NCBI GenBank assembly: GCA_011009095.1
Contig: VTPC01004850.1
Coordinates: 1-64,000, forward strand
Length of the DNA stretch: 64,000 bases
Source: Ignelater luminosus
Taxonomy: Eukaryota > Arthropoda > Insecta > Coleoptera > Elateridae
Direction of reading: 5' to 3'
Position 1 is the stretch's first letter. Each line of letters begins with the position of its first letter. Positions 37,329-52,300 of this stretch are shown piece after piece. A model generated the notes under the pieces. That model searched no databases. It saw nothing but the letters and a program-made list of their open reading frames with translations, and was not told the origin of the DNA. Position numbers and translations under genes: made by a program.

Positions 37329-40300
37329 GTTTGTTCTAGACTAGGTACTAATCAGTTGTCTAAAGCGTTTTAGAAAAGATTTGCTTCAATCTTAATGGCA
37401 ATAATATATTTTGCTTGTGGAATTGATGATGATATTGAAAAGGCGCAGATAGAACTATTGTTAGACTAATGGTTTTTCTTTTGCATTTAAAACAGTAAAG
37501 TCGTAGTACATCATGATATCATCACAATTTGGAAGATTCCAATTTTTTATCGAATCCAACCAAAGTCTAAATTGGTATTTTGTTTATTTCTGGCTTAAAG
37601 TATTTCGTCTTTGGCTCACTTGGAGACTGGTTTTAAAAACCAATCAATAGCTCTACAAGACCAAAGTTAGTTGTCAATGGATTCTCTCTGAGGTCTTTCT
37701 CAAATTCCAATTCTTAACAGCAACTTATTCTGAATTAGAAAATAACTTTTGGGAAAAACAGACAAACTTAATAAAATCTATACGGTTTTGATGGGCAAAA
37801 GTGTTATATGGTCTTGAACTGTTACGTTCAACTGAAACCAAAAGGTCAGCCTCGGCCGGCCTGGATTAAAAGGTGAAGATTTATCGCTCACTTTTAACGT
37901 GATAATAAATAGGTAGTCTGGCAAAAGATTCAAGAACAGAAACATTATGTCTTACTCTAGCTTGATGAGAGTTCTAATTTGGTGTAAATTAGAACTCCAA
38001 TCAAACTACGGTAAGATATAATGTGATCAAAACAGTGAGAAGTCGTTGCCCAAATTTTCACTATTTTGATTCGTTCTGTAACTGTTAAACGTCACCTATC
38101 GAACTTTCTCTGTGCAAAATTTAACAATTTATATTTGGCTTCAATTCTCAACACGAGGTTGTTGATGTCACATTAGAAAATAAATAGTCCAAACGTGCAA
38201 TTATTAGAAGACTAGATATGTCTAGCTGAAAGTAATTGTATTGATACTCTTATAGGCATATTCAGTTTTTGCTATCTTGGACCTTTATCTAGATTAATGT
38301 TTTTGATGTGCTATTGCACTAGATCAAAGGGACGTTGAATTCTATTGGTCGACGCATTTATTGCTCAATTGAGAAGCCATATTGTGACATTTGATTTCTA
38401 TCATAGTCAATTTGACTTTGTGTATCATACAGTAAGGAAGATTCTTTTGAACCTGGTGAGCCATAACAATTTAACTCGCACTTATGCAAATTAAGTACGT
38501 GCTAGTCAAATATGGCTAATCTCATATAAGCTTCCCAGATAAAATCAAAGCAAAACTTGAGAAAAAAGCCTAAAATCACTTCCAGTGTGACAGTTTTGAT
38601 CAAAACGATTGACCAAGAGGAAACCAAGCAACACATGAAAATTAGAAGAACGGTACATAAATCAAATATAATAGTGATAAGGCTATCAATATTACATGCG
38701 TACAATCGCAGTGATTGAAAATGAAACACCCATAGACTGTCGGCGGTTAACTTGGTTAGAAGTGTTTCTTTATTTGTCCCAGTTTCTTTTTCGTTTCTAG
38801 AAAATGTTACCAAACTGTTCTAATCTTATTCCTCTGAAAAAGACGTCGTTGAAACCAAGGAAAACCAAGCAATTGCTGATAACAACTCAATTAGATCAAT
38901 CTGTCGTTAAGTAAAGATATTACGTCTTATAAGTTGTAGTTTCTCGGAATTCACAACAAGAAAGAAGAAAGTTTAGACCTTGTGTTTGTTGCTGGGTTTT
39001 TCACGATTTACTAAAATTAGAATAATCCAATTACATTAATAGTCTTAAATTTGTGGTTTAACCTAAATAATTAATTATAATTTTCAGAATTTAATCAAAT
39101 CTTTGGTTAATTATTTTCTAAATTACGAAATTGCCTTTCTACACAATAACCACAACAACCGGATTCGGTAGATCTTTAGTTTTAATTTTGTTTTCTTTTA
39201 GTAACAATAATGTAAAGAAACAATTAAATACTGATATATGTAATATCAATTCCTGCAAATTCTTATCTTCAATGTGTATTCAAATGACGCTTATTTCAAA
39301 GAAATTTTCCCTTTAAAGGTTAAGTACTATTTAAGAAAATTAATTTGCATTGACACAGTTGAATATGCGTTGCCGTTTCTGAGAACAGATTTTGTATTTG
39401 CTATCATTTTATTTACTGTACGTACACATCTCTGATTTGTTGTTTCTGTAATTCCTGTTAGTTTCCACATCAATAATCAATTTGCAAAAAGACATTACAG
39501 CGTAAATTTGTATCCAGAAAAAGTTACTGTTATAAAGGAAAAGGAAATACAGACAATTAATTTGTTTGTATCGCATTGAATTTTGCTTCAAGATACAAAT
39601 AATAGATGCTATTGACGTACCTACTGAGGTTTTGTAACACAGAATTCCCAAAGGCATCAGGTAATTGTAATCTACGAGATTTTGTCCTACATAGTTATCT
39701 AACATAAGTACATACTTGGATTACTTTGTGAATAACTTGATAATTAATGTTATGAAAAACTACATATTAATTATTTTTAATTCTATGTTGTAACTTTCTT
39801 GAAAATCAATGTAATCGTGTAAATCCCTACTGGAATTTAAAGTAACTTTAAAGTCTGTACAAGAAAAAGAATAAGAACACGTTTATGGAAAACTTCTGCA
39901 GAGAGTGTAGGACGGAAATTAACAAATGACTAATTTCTATTATTTTATGTCATTTTCATTATTTGGCTTGTCCATTTCTACGATAGTGAAAATCAAATTC
40001 TACCATCAATCCATGGGCGCCGATAGAATTTCTTTGCAGGGAAGTGCAAAACATTTGCTGCATTGACCGAAGTTCACACATACTTACGTCTTTCATTACC
40101 AAAAGTTGTAATATGACACACCCCCTCTCCATCTCATTACACTTCAGAAACTTAAACAATGTTATTGTGCAATTTAGAGTTGAACCTTGTTAGGTAAATG
40201 ATATAACGTAAAATGCCAGAAACGTGTAAGGAGAGTAAATGTAAATAAGAAATTCATAATCGAACATCCCGAAAATTCCAATGAAGGACAGTTGCATCAG

Positions 40301-43300
40301 TGTCTGTTCTGTTTTGGCTAAAAAGAACTCTTGGTCAGGATCGAACCCATATAATTGTTTTACCGGACCATTGCTTTTCTAATTAAACTATGCTCGATGT
40401 TAACCATGAAAACCAAACCAATATTATGAATCTCCTTCACGACGCCCATACATCCACCAAACTTTCGTTATAGTAAACAAAACTTTTGACACAAAAGATG
40501 AAAAAAGCAAACATTGATTTTAATCTTTTTAAAAGGATTTCAGGTATAACAGATGGAATTATTTGTATATGCAGAACTGTAATACTACAGAGTTGCCCAA
40601 AAATAGTCTAAGGTGGCTGTACGTCTTGGGTGTAATTGAAACTGCCAAAATTAGTTTTATGGATGGTACGAATTATGCCTCTGCTTTGACCAAGGAGCTG
40701 CAAATTTTTTCTTTCCCAAAATTAGCCAGACTAGCCACACTTTCACTTCTGCATATTTACGAGTTTTCCAGTCTTATAAATTCTTGATAAGTTTGCTATT
40801 TTATCTATCTAAACTAAATGCGATAAATTTACAATTACAAACTGTAAAATCATTGCAACATAGCACCATGATGCTCATTTTGCTATCATAATCGGACCTC
40901 GTGGCTTCAACTACTATGGCCATTTCGCCATCAATTTGCCCAAACCCCAAAGGCGATGAGTTCTGTATGATTACGATCACCCCGTTTTTTTTTATCACAA
41001 GACGTCATATCTCTATTTGAGCTGTTTGGTTTGGGATTTTACAGAGGATGGCCTTTAGTAGATGAAGTGAATTTATTTTCCTGAGAATTTTGCTTGTTCT
41101 AACCTTTGAAGTCTCTCTATGTAGACAAAGCGACAGTTCTTAAATATTGATTGAAGTCAAAGCTGTTTATGTTTTTTTGGTAAGTATTGGAAAGATTCAC
41201 TTAAATATTTGTTGTTAACTATAGGAAAGTACAATTTTAATTTTGTCAATTCATAAAATAATTTTATGAAAATCTTGCGGAATGTGTTTAAGTTATTTCG
41301 GATAATCCACTTTCTTCACTGAATTAGATCTATATATAATCAATAAATTTAAATTGCCCTGGAACTTACCATAAAATCCTGCTGGCATAAGTCCCAAAAA
41401 CCGAGTTCCATTCATTGTTCCATATTGTTATCAGTGATTGCAGAATGGGCTCCATGCTCATTTCCACAATAAGGAAAGTATATCAAGTTTGTGATTCACA
41501 GTTTATGCTATAATCATTGTTATAGAGACAAACTGACGATATTTATGTCTGAAGATATAATCTAAAGTCTCTTTTACACGTTGTAAAAATACAAAAATTG
41601 CTTTCGAGACTTGTCCTAGGTTTATCTAAAATCTTCTGTACCTGCGACTTGAGTACTTGCACATTACATATAAAAATCGAACCTGTTTGTGCAAAAATCG
41701 CTTATGTTATTAATTCGTCTTCATGGTGACGAAGAAATTATCAAAGATCTTTTGCAAAACCTTATGCAAAGATTTAGCGAGGGTGTTCTATAAAATTCAA
41801 TATAAATGCAAAAGTTAGGTTTTAGAAGAATAAGCATTTTAAAGTGTCTCTCTTGTGGAAAATCGACTGTTTCTTGTATGTACAGTTTAATCCTCGGTAA
41901 ATATTTCAAGCAAAGTTTCTTTACAAAGGCGCCAAAAGCCTTAACAGATCATTTGTTGCAGATTATTGTATACATTAGCCTTCAAGGGTGGATTTTTACG
42001 ATACTCGCCATAGACAGAATCATTTTGAAGGCTCTACTAGTTGTATTAATTAAATTAATGCCTTTTATAAAGTTTAGGCAAGGATTTCTTTAATCGGCTA
42101 AAAGAGCGATCTATCCGAAACTGGCATCTTGTTACAATCGCTGAGTGTTTGATCATAGCGACGAATTCGGATTTTTTGCTAAATAAAGTAAGTATGGTAG
42201 ATGCGAGACTTTGGCTCAATTTTTTGAGAGATTGGTATACCGAAAATATTTTGGAAGTTGGTAATACTAAATCCTTGATTTAGCTTTTGCTTGTTGATAT
42301 GACAACACGTACGACATTGGCTGATTAAATGACAACTAGCAACAAGGCCAACTCTAAGCTGCAGAAATCAATTATCTTCAATTATTTTGGATCGCTTTAT
42401 TTATTAAATGAAATGCAGTCGAAGACTATATATTCCCAGTTCATTTAATGCCATTTCGTTTAACATTATTTAGTCTAATGCCCCATTTTGCCAATTTGTC
42501 TAATAGTTCATTTCGAGTAATATCATCATGTCCAGCAACTTTGTTTTGGAGTCTCAATGCTAATTAGTTATTCTTTGACATTAATCTCCGGGGATAAAAA
42601 ATGTTAAATTGTGAACAAGTTAGGATTTGTCCGTTTTGTCTGCCTCATTTTGTCTAATAAGCTGCTTTTAGTAACTTTTAGATTAGTTGCTTTGTTAACA
42701 CTTTGTTTTAAATTCTTTAAAATATCATTGATTTTATTATTAATGCAAGCTTCATTTTTAGAAAGAGGATGTTTATTAGGCAATTCCCAGTAAATAAAAT
42801 TGGATTAGTGAAATATGATTAGATAAAGTAGCATTAGACGAAACGATAATAGACGAATTGAAATTAGAGCGCACTCATATGAGGTAAAAAGAATTAGCTT
42901 CTCGTCTTTTGCACTATACTTATAGCATTTTTCTTAGCAATTACGTGGAATTTTAGAATGAAACATACCTGTAAGTGACTAATAGGAAAGACAAATACCA
43001 ATTGCGTAAAACTGTAAATTTCTTTCATCTGGAGCAATACCCAGCAAGCAAGCAAACCCTACATAATCCGAATAATTGACGTCATTAAGACGTCATATTT
43101 GTTACGTATTGGTTACCAAAACTCTATTTTCTAGTATGACGTGAAAAGACGTCTATTTCACCATTAAATTACATGTTTTTTACATCCCGATGTGGCGTTT
43201 TTGAGTTTTGACATTTTGATGCCCTTTCAAACGTGAATTCGACGTATAAATGACGAATAAATCAGGTTGCTCCCCTTACTGGACATTTTTCAATATTCTG

Positions 43301-46300
43301 GCAGTTTTGAAGTGGGAAAATTCATATGAAATCTGCCTAAACTATTTTCAGAAGAGATCTATTTGGTTTTCAATGCAATATGTGAGAAGGAATTAAATAC
43401 AGATGAAGTTAGGTATAGAGTTCAACTTGAAATTTTGAGAAGACCAAAGCATATCTGTTTTATTGTTGTTGAACGAATTTATTACTGGTTTGGTGGTTGT
43501 TGGGGGCCGTGTTTTACCATTAAAAAACAATGGGCAATTTCTCCCAATGCAATAGCTGAAAATCATTTCTTCTTTTATTTGCTATTCAATTTTTCACTTA
43601 AAAAGCTTTTGTTCGATTATTCAAAGCATTTTTTATGGATTTTGAACGTAATCATCTGAATTATACAAACAGACGAAAAAATGACTCTCTATAAATAAAT
43701 AAAGTTTGATATAACAATATCAGAAAGAACTGAAATTTATTGGTTGCCATGGAAGATAAGATTTTCCAGGTAGTCGTCATTTTTGGAATAATATATTTAT
43801 AATATTACACTGAACTGTTTAATTAATGAGACATTGCAGGAGCCGTAAATGATTAATTTGATGACTTAATAAAACAGAGAAACAGCAAGTGTGAAGAATC
43901 AAGAGAGAATCGAAAACAAAATGTTTGGAAAATAAAAGTATTTGCTTTTGGCAAACTTATATGTATGAAACAAGTTTTCTCCGAATCGCGGGCAGTTGCC
44001 CTATTGCCCCCCTTTTTGTCTAAATTATTCCATAATCTTCAATCTAATAAAAATAATTTATAAAGATAATTCTAATTAAATCATATAAATAAAATTTAAT
44101 TTGTTATTACATCAATGGTGATTATTGTAAAATATGGGTCCAGTTTAATTATAGCGTAAATCGTGCTTCTTGGAAAGAAATGATGTGTAGCATTTTCTTT
44201 GGTATTTCTTATTTTTAAATTCTTTTAATTGTGACAGCTTTGATTTAAATTTCCTGCGAAATGGTATCCTAATTTTTCATATTTGCGTTTCTAACACCTA
44301 ATAAATTATGGAATTTGCAGAATGTTCTCCCGTTCACATTTATTTACTCTGCTTCGAATTTACCCCAAAAAAATTGTTGCAATAGAGAGAGATATTTTAA
44401 AATTTAAATAAACCTAATACCTCTTCTTTATTGTAAACCGTTAAAGATGTAACAGAATTTTAATGGTTTTTAATGTGCTTATTTAGGGAGTACTTTGACA
44501 TAAAACTGGAGTACATTGACACATAACATAAAGTAATAAAAAAGAGCACGTGGCGTACTAGGTTGCTAAATGTTGGCATGGTCGAAATGTTGATGTGCAA
44601 ACTTCTTTTTTCCTTTTATGCCTAAAAAACTATAAAATATTTATTTATAATAATTCTAAGTTTAAACGAGCTGTATGATAAACAAGATTAAAGTTTATTC
44701 ACCTGGTTAATTTCATTAGTTGTTTTAACTATTCTTAAACCTGACTTTAATGAATTTTATATGCAGATAAGAATATTATCAACACAAAGGTATCTAAATG
44801 AATATTGTTTTAAAAGAAAAGTTGACATTTTTTAATTAAATAATTTCTTGGAAAACTATACTTCATTAATTTTTTTAATTTTGATTTTTATTCATTTTAA
44901 TAAAATTAAAAAGCGCGAGGTTGATAAAAAAGGTGCAAATAAATGAATGGTAATAAAATGCAAAATTATAACTATAATTAAACAAAAGGAAGTTGTATTA
45001 TTTGTTTATAATTTTGCAATTCTAAAATGGTCTTGATAACAATTTAACGTTATGTAAAAACTCTTCGTAGTATCACGTAAATTTGGAATTTTAAATTAAA
45101 AAGTTTTAAGGATTAAATTAATTATAAAAGAAAAATTTCCAAAAATGAACTTATCTATGGGGAAAAGTAAGGAAGTACTTATTATTTAGGTGCAGATAAG
45201 ATTGTTTTAAGTGTTTTAAGAATTAAGCGATTATAATCAAATTTATGAGGTTAATAACAGATAACTGCTGATTTACCAAACAGTTAATCACTGATGTTTA
45301 GTGTAAGTTGAATTAAACTTTTTATTATCTTGTTTTCTAGATTGTACTGACAATTGAAATAAAATTGATTCATCTACATTTATTTAATATTTTGATATTA
45401 TTTGTTCGGGTTTGTGTTCTGATCTAACGTTGAAGTCTCTTCTTTTAAAATGGGATTTATAATTCTGCTTCCTTTTTAAATTATTTAACATGTTAGATTA
45501 GGCAGATCTTTATTATTTATATTCACAAATACGATTCTAGGAAAAAATATAAAAATTATTTTCTCCTATAAATCTCAATTTTAAATGCTTTTATCAATAG
45601 AGAAATTATTATTTATAACTTACATACTTTTTATGTTTGCGCTTACGTTTATTATATTCAACATTGTTATTTTAATTAATCTTCATGCAAATCAAAAGAC
45701 AAAAGAAACTTTTGCAATTAGTATAAATTAAAAAAAGAACTAATTAAAAATAAAATTAAATAATGTAAAGATACACCGAGTCACTTTAACTATCCAATAA
45801 ATTATCTTGGTGTTGCTTAGCACGTTAAGAAAGTTTTATGTCGACATTAGTATTGTTATTTCAGTCTCCCATTGTCTGCATATCAATAAGAGGGTAGATT
45901 TTTTGCACTTGCGTGCGAGATTAAATATTTAAAAAAAGATAAAATTTCACAAACATGCTCAAATCTAAATAGTGTAACATTTGAAAAAACAAAATTATTA
46001 CCTACCATGAAATATTCAATATTTATGTATTACTGCGCAACTCAATATTTCGAAAACCAAAACAAACAAAATTACAAAATCACAATTTTTCTTTTAATTC
46101 CAAAAGAATTTTAATCTCTTTCTTTAAAACATCAAATTCAAACATCATTATTAAATTTAATATGCGAAATTAAAAAACGTGGTTAAAACGAACAATGAAT
46201 GTTTTTCGTGGAAAAGTAAACTTTCCTCTTGGTAAAACAAACCTTTACATTCCGCCTACGTTTAGTTCTCCATGTTTTTACTTAATCTTCCTTGTTTATC

Positions 46301-49300
46301 TACTGCGATTTTATTCAAGGTAATTTTATAAGAGAATATTGATTTTAAAAATTATTGTTGGACTTTAAATATCTTCCGACTCTGCGTTGGAAGGTTTTAG
46401 TTATTTCCTCGATATGATACTGACGGGATATTACGTATATATATTTGTCTTTGAGATTATCCTTTTGATATCTTTAAATAACAGCGTGTTTTAACATGTT
46501 GGATTTAAAAGTGTTCTAGAATTACAATGCAAATATAACAAGTGCTTTCAAACTGAAAGATATTTTAGCAAACAAAAGAACATTGCTGTAGGCAACTTTA
46601 AAACAATTGAATTAAGTTATTTTAAATATTTTTTAAACCATCATAAGCTTATATTATGTTTTGACACCGTCCTATTGCGACACCATTTGTCCCAAAAATT
46701 CTATATTAGTCTTTCGGTAAACAGAAGGTTAACCCCAGACCATTTTGCAGCTTGCCTTTATTTTTTTGCTCACCTCATCAAGATTCGCAATTTGTACAGT
46801 CATCTCAGAATTGTGTAAAATGAACAGTCGGTGTTTTGCTTAATTTTGACATTAATAATAGATTGTCTAATATTCTTTCATGCTGATGATTTTCTTGTTA
46901 GAAGAACTTTTCGAAATGATGCGCTTTCATTTGGGAAAAAACCGACACAGGGAGAGATTAGGACTGTACAATGGACGCTTTCATACAGGTCCAAAATCTT
47001 GACATGAATATCGAAAAACAAACGTCGGCTTTATACGAATTTGGGATGAACACCAAGATGGGACTTCTTACCTGTTCCAAAATATTATAAAATATCGACT
47101 AACAAACTTTTTTCCGTTTCTTAGCGAGTGGTATAGAATATTCTGCAGTACTAATTGTATAGTTTTCCAAGGTTGATCATAAAGTCAAAATAAATAATTA
47201 ACTATAAGCCGATATACATACCTACATTTACAAAAATAATAATGTAGACTTTAGACGAGACTATAGCATAATGAATCATCAACAGACAATAAGCAAATGA
47301 ATATAATTAATTCCCTTCTTTGAATTGCATTGTTATGAACTCCGAAATGCCATTCGACTTACTAAAAATCTGGGCTGTGCTCAATGGCTTGAGCAACAGC
47401 AAAATAATATCATGATGCGTACCTCATTCACAATGTTTATAGGAAAGTAACGTTTCTGATTATTCTAAAGGAGGCAACAAATAAAATCAAAACAACATAG
47501 GAAGGGAGATACTGTTTAACAAAATTTATGTTAATCCTTGAAGATATGTTCAAAAATGTTAATTGGGAAACAAAAGGTTTAGAAATAGAAAATAAAACTC
47601 CCCAGAAACAACCTGAAAGCGGATCTGCAAAAAAGCATATCACTGGGATCAACAACCTTTGGATGACTTAAATGTATCTAACTCACATTCACTGAACAAT
47701 TTCAAGGTCTACAATTGCATACTATTTAGAAAATTGCGTTCTTATTGTAACAGAAACCGTAATAGGTAACAAACAATCCAAAGGGCAATGAAGAAAAGAA
47801 CCCTGGACGTAAAACTCACTGACCGAGTGACTAACAAGGGAATTCTGTAGAGGACAAGTGTTAAACATATAATTAATCCATAGAATCTGTATTTACTATG
47901 GAACTGGACAGAACACATAACCGCGTGGAGGACAACTACTAGATATATCGAGTTGGAGACTAAGAAGAGAAGTAAAGATCTCTAGCAGAAAAAAAGAACA
48001 GAAGACATTAATTTTTTGTGTAGAATCTACGGTCTTTATAAGTCTTCTTCTCCTTGCCACAACAAACCCATTTAAATATGTCCATTCGAAAGAAGAATTT
48101 CTATATATGGTCAGAGATTGAAAGTTATTCAACCAATCATTCTTTGTGAATTAAGTATTGAAGAGCAATTTCACCAGGAAAACCCGATATGGCAGAAAAA
48201 GGAATTACAACGACTTCTTTTTTGCATTTGTCCAAAACTTTGGTCTTGATATATGGAGTGCTTTTGAAGCTTTAGGAATTGCATCACAAAAACTCGAAAT
48301 GTATTTTTTCCCTTAGACAGTTTCAGGAATTGGTAAAAAAACTGCTACTTTGAAGCAATGAACGATCTTTTAGGCGACGACTGTATAACTGCATAAATAC
48401 GTACAAAAATTAAATCTTCTTACTAAAGTGAACTGTTCTCATCTTGAAAGGTAAATGAAAAAAATTGTGATAACAGAAGTAATTGTCATGCGATAACCCA
48501 AAAGGAAATAATGAAGTGGAATCTGTTCAATGGAAACTGTTTGTTCCAAAGAACCCACCTTCAGTTTTTGAGTCACTTTGTTTGGCTTGGATTGTTTCCT
48601 TCCAATTATTTATTTTTCTACTGGCCATATTATTTTGACAGCGTTCGTTTATATTTGTCTTGGTTATTCACGTTTCCTATTTAACCTATCTAACGCATAG
48701 AGCCAATCATCTGAGATTGGAGGTATAGAAGCCAAAACAAGTTATTGGAAAACAACAGAAAACATCTGGGAATGCAAAGCATAACCACAACGAACTCCTG
48801 TTTTGTAACTTTTTTCAAACTGGCAGCCATTTTGACCAGGTTACCGAGGTGATATCAAAAAACTAAAAGTATACGTTTGTCTTACTTTTTGATGTAGAAT
48901 GCAATTTTAAAGTAAAAAAACAATTTTGAAAATTTTCCAATTTTTGGCGGCCATTTTGATCATGTTCCCGAAGAGTTATCAAAAAATGAAGATACCACGT
49001 TGGCTTTAGTTTTTGATGTAGAATCAGTCAAAATTTCAAAATTTGACAAAAAATGCGGACATACATACAGACAGACAGACTTTGCAAATTCAGTAAGGAC
49101 TCCTTCGGAGTTCGTTGAGAACGATAGGGAGAAGTATTTTAATAAGAATCTAATTGAATTGTCAGGTAGATGAAAACGTTTTGTTACAAGTATTCAGCAG
49201 TCTCTTTTATTGTTCAAAATTAATAATAAAACCCTCCACTTATTGCGTATGAGGAAGATCTCCTGAGCAAAGGGAAAATTTCTTAGTGTAGTGCCCGTAG

Positions 49301-52300
49301 GACAATGTTTAGAAAATAATTTGTTGGAGAAAGTTTAGCTTTTGTGATTCCAAATCTTTGTTTTTAAGATCGTCAGTTGGCGCTCCCAAACTTTAATCCA
49401 TTGTGTGGAAAATTAGGCATTGATTATAATACAAATCTTTCCAACGTGTCGTACAGATAGGTGAAGATAAAAAATATTTTACAGAAAATGTTGACCAAAA
49501 TTGTCTTGGTTTTTCATTGATTATTACATTAAACTTTTTGAAATATAGACATATTGCTAAACGATCTTTCTGCAATTTTCTTTAATTTCATCTCGGTTGC
49601 TATTGAATTAAACTTCGAATGCTTCGAACTACTTTTGCCTGATTCTTCATTCTGATTTTAAATATGATCAGATGCTTTACAAATGTTGGAATTTGCTCAA
49701 AATGTTAATGGAACTGCTGCAGTTTGACATATTTATCTTGGTCATTTCGACGACTCATGAACTATGGTTTCTCGACTTCACAAGTATTTGATGCTCATCT
49801 TTTATGTGTTGTATGAGTTGAAGCTCGATAATGTGAATTCTTTAATTACTCAAACTCGTCACAAATCAACAATGTATTTGTATGAAAAGACCTTGATTGA
49901 GGTTTTGATTACTAAATGTATTTTCTTATCTCTCTTTTCAAATTCGAGCTATTGAGACCAATAGAAAAATTTACAAATGTATTTTATTGGTAAGCTCTGA
50001 GTTTCAAATATTTCTGGGATACAAAAAAAATACCAAGACTAACAATTATTTGCATCTTCATTAGAAATTCAGATGCATTTTAATATTTATTTAAGTTTTA
50101 ATAACAAACTTGTTTCATCTTTTTGTTTTTTCCGATACCATCAGCTCTTAAAATTGTTAGTGCATTTCCTGTTTGTTATTGTTTTTCACATGGGAAGTGT
50201 AGTTGTAAATTAAATGAAGACGATTTTTTGTATTTTGAAAAGCAGAAGTTGAGATTTAAAAAAACCGAGTCTATTTTAATGAATTCTATTCTATGAGACA
50301 GAAAGAGTCTCAAGATTGGATCTGCTACATTTAAATATCAACAATAGAGAAACGAATAATTTTGTACTTATTATTGTATTCCAGGAAATAAAAATTGTAT
50401 TGTGTAATAATAATAAAATAAAGTGAAGGTACCGAGTTATTTTAGAAAAATTATTTAACATAAACTTGCCACAATTGGATGATCCAATAGTAATTGTTTT
50501 CTTTTTCTTTTTCAGCCCAAATAGAAATTATACCATGCAAGGTATGTGGGGACAAGAGCAGTGGAGTTCATTATGGTGTTATAACCTGTGAAGGATGCAA
50601 AGGTTTTTTCCGGAGATCCCAGAGCTCTGTTGTCAATTACCAATGTCCCCGGAATAAAAATTGCGTTGTTGACAGAGTCAATCGTAATCGCTGCCAGTAC
50701 TGCCGCCTTCAAAAATGCCTTCGACTGGGCATGAGCCGAGATGGTAAGTTTATAAACACAATAAAAAACATAAACATTTATTTTTGTCCCAAATTTATTC
50801 GCAAGTGGTTATAATAAATGGTTTAAAAAAATTGTAGGTTACATACAATGTTAGTAAATAAAGAGTGCATTGCACGCTGTTATCACGGATATTACAAGAA
50901 AGAAATAACAAAAGAAAACAATACAAGCGTGTTTCGCGTTATGAGAGTTTATCGTGCGTTGCTTATACAAGAACCATTAAAAGTTAACTTCAACACTGAA
51001 ACGGTGACGTTTCGGTTTGTCTTCTCTGTCTACGCGGCATGAACGCAAAATATGACGTAACAAATTTCACGCACCTCGGTAACCGCTATGTTGGTTAGCC
51101 AGTGAGCATGTCATATTTATGTTCAACCTGTTAAACAGGAAGATTTATCTGACTCACTTTAGTTTCCGCTATAACACAGTAACTGCAAATTTATAGAAAA
51201 TAGTGTTGTAGTGGCACTTGTGTGTGATATACTGTTTTCCATTACCGTTTGTAGGGCAACGGTACCTTTGTTTTATAACGTTTTATGTATGCGCTTGAAG
51301 GAAATACTGTGTCCACCATAGTAAAATTTAAATTATTCTCATACCTCAGAGTTACATGATGTAACATAGTCATTCTAAAACAAATACAATGGCAATACTT
51401 AAAATTATTAATAATAAAAAATATATTAATTTATATTTTACAATTTCGAGATACTGCTATTGTAATATTATTACATTAATAAATTTTTTTCTGATTGTGA
51501 ATTACGTTTTAATGATTTATTTTACAACCTATTCTTGTACTTAACCGAATAATTTAACTGTGCTATTTCCATTTATTTTCTTCTGTTTAGATTCAAACAA
51601 TCTGCTATTTTCTTTTCGAGATAAAAGTATGAAATCCAGACTACAATGGTCATTGCCCTATTGCACATTTTTTTATATTTATATTTAGTACAATATTATA
51701 AAACATAGATTAACCATTACAACTGTTTTACTGCTGATATTGTTTAATGTTTTTGCAACTGTTTGAAACATTTTATTATTTTGTTCAAACTCGCCATTCT
51801 CATTCCTTCTGACTATCACCGTTACATTATATGTAGGACTAATATAAAATATTGTGTTAGTTTGTTTTGATGTCAAATACATGCTATTCGCAGATAAATA
51901 TTCCATTTTTATGAATTTATACAGTTGTTCGTTTTACGAAAATAAATTAAAAAAAATATCCTGTTGATAAATTTATATTTTTATTTTACATTAATTGTAC
52001 CTTGGCAACTATTTCTATCGCATAGTTTCTAGACAGTAGAAGCAAGATTTGCACCCTTTCGGATTTTGAGCTTGCTGTTTATTTCCAAAACTCATTAAAG
52101 TGACAACTTGAAATATCTACGAACCGTAATCAAATTTTTTAAGAAAAAAGCAAGACACACCATACAGGTTTTTGAATGAGGTCGGTCCCAAAAGTGTGTT
52201 ACACTATAAAGGTACCCGGCCAAACTTTTTTTGAAACTAACTAAAGATAATTTGCTTGTCAAAAACCTCCGCTATCCTTTCAGCAAATCGGTTCACATTT

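Larger units (their letters stand above)
37329..50515 (+). other. Hr3: Hr3 intron 1 (13.2 kb)
   Basis: GT (37329) to AG (50515), phase 1. It contains the hairpin at 37.9 kb, a tRNA-like sequence at 40.3 kb, a possible foldback element at 42.4-42.9 kb, palindromes at 43.1 kb and a direct repeat at 48.8 kb. The stretch at 37.5-38.9 kb has further weak inverted similarity between its halves. About 43.8-46.4 kb is extremely AT-rich with no feature. I did not find an exon encoding the MFDMW-type HR3 N-terminus here. Confidence 0.9.

Noticed and set aside
37119-37373. Polyasparagine-rich 84-codon plus-strand frame
   Set aside because: It is the +1 frame of the CAA/CAG tract in Hr3 exon 1. The Hr3 frame has the proper splice junction.
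40336-40410. Functional tRNA gene
   Set aside because: A- and B-box-like sequences are present, but the acceptor and T stems do not pair and no proper anticodon arm forms.
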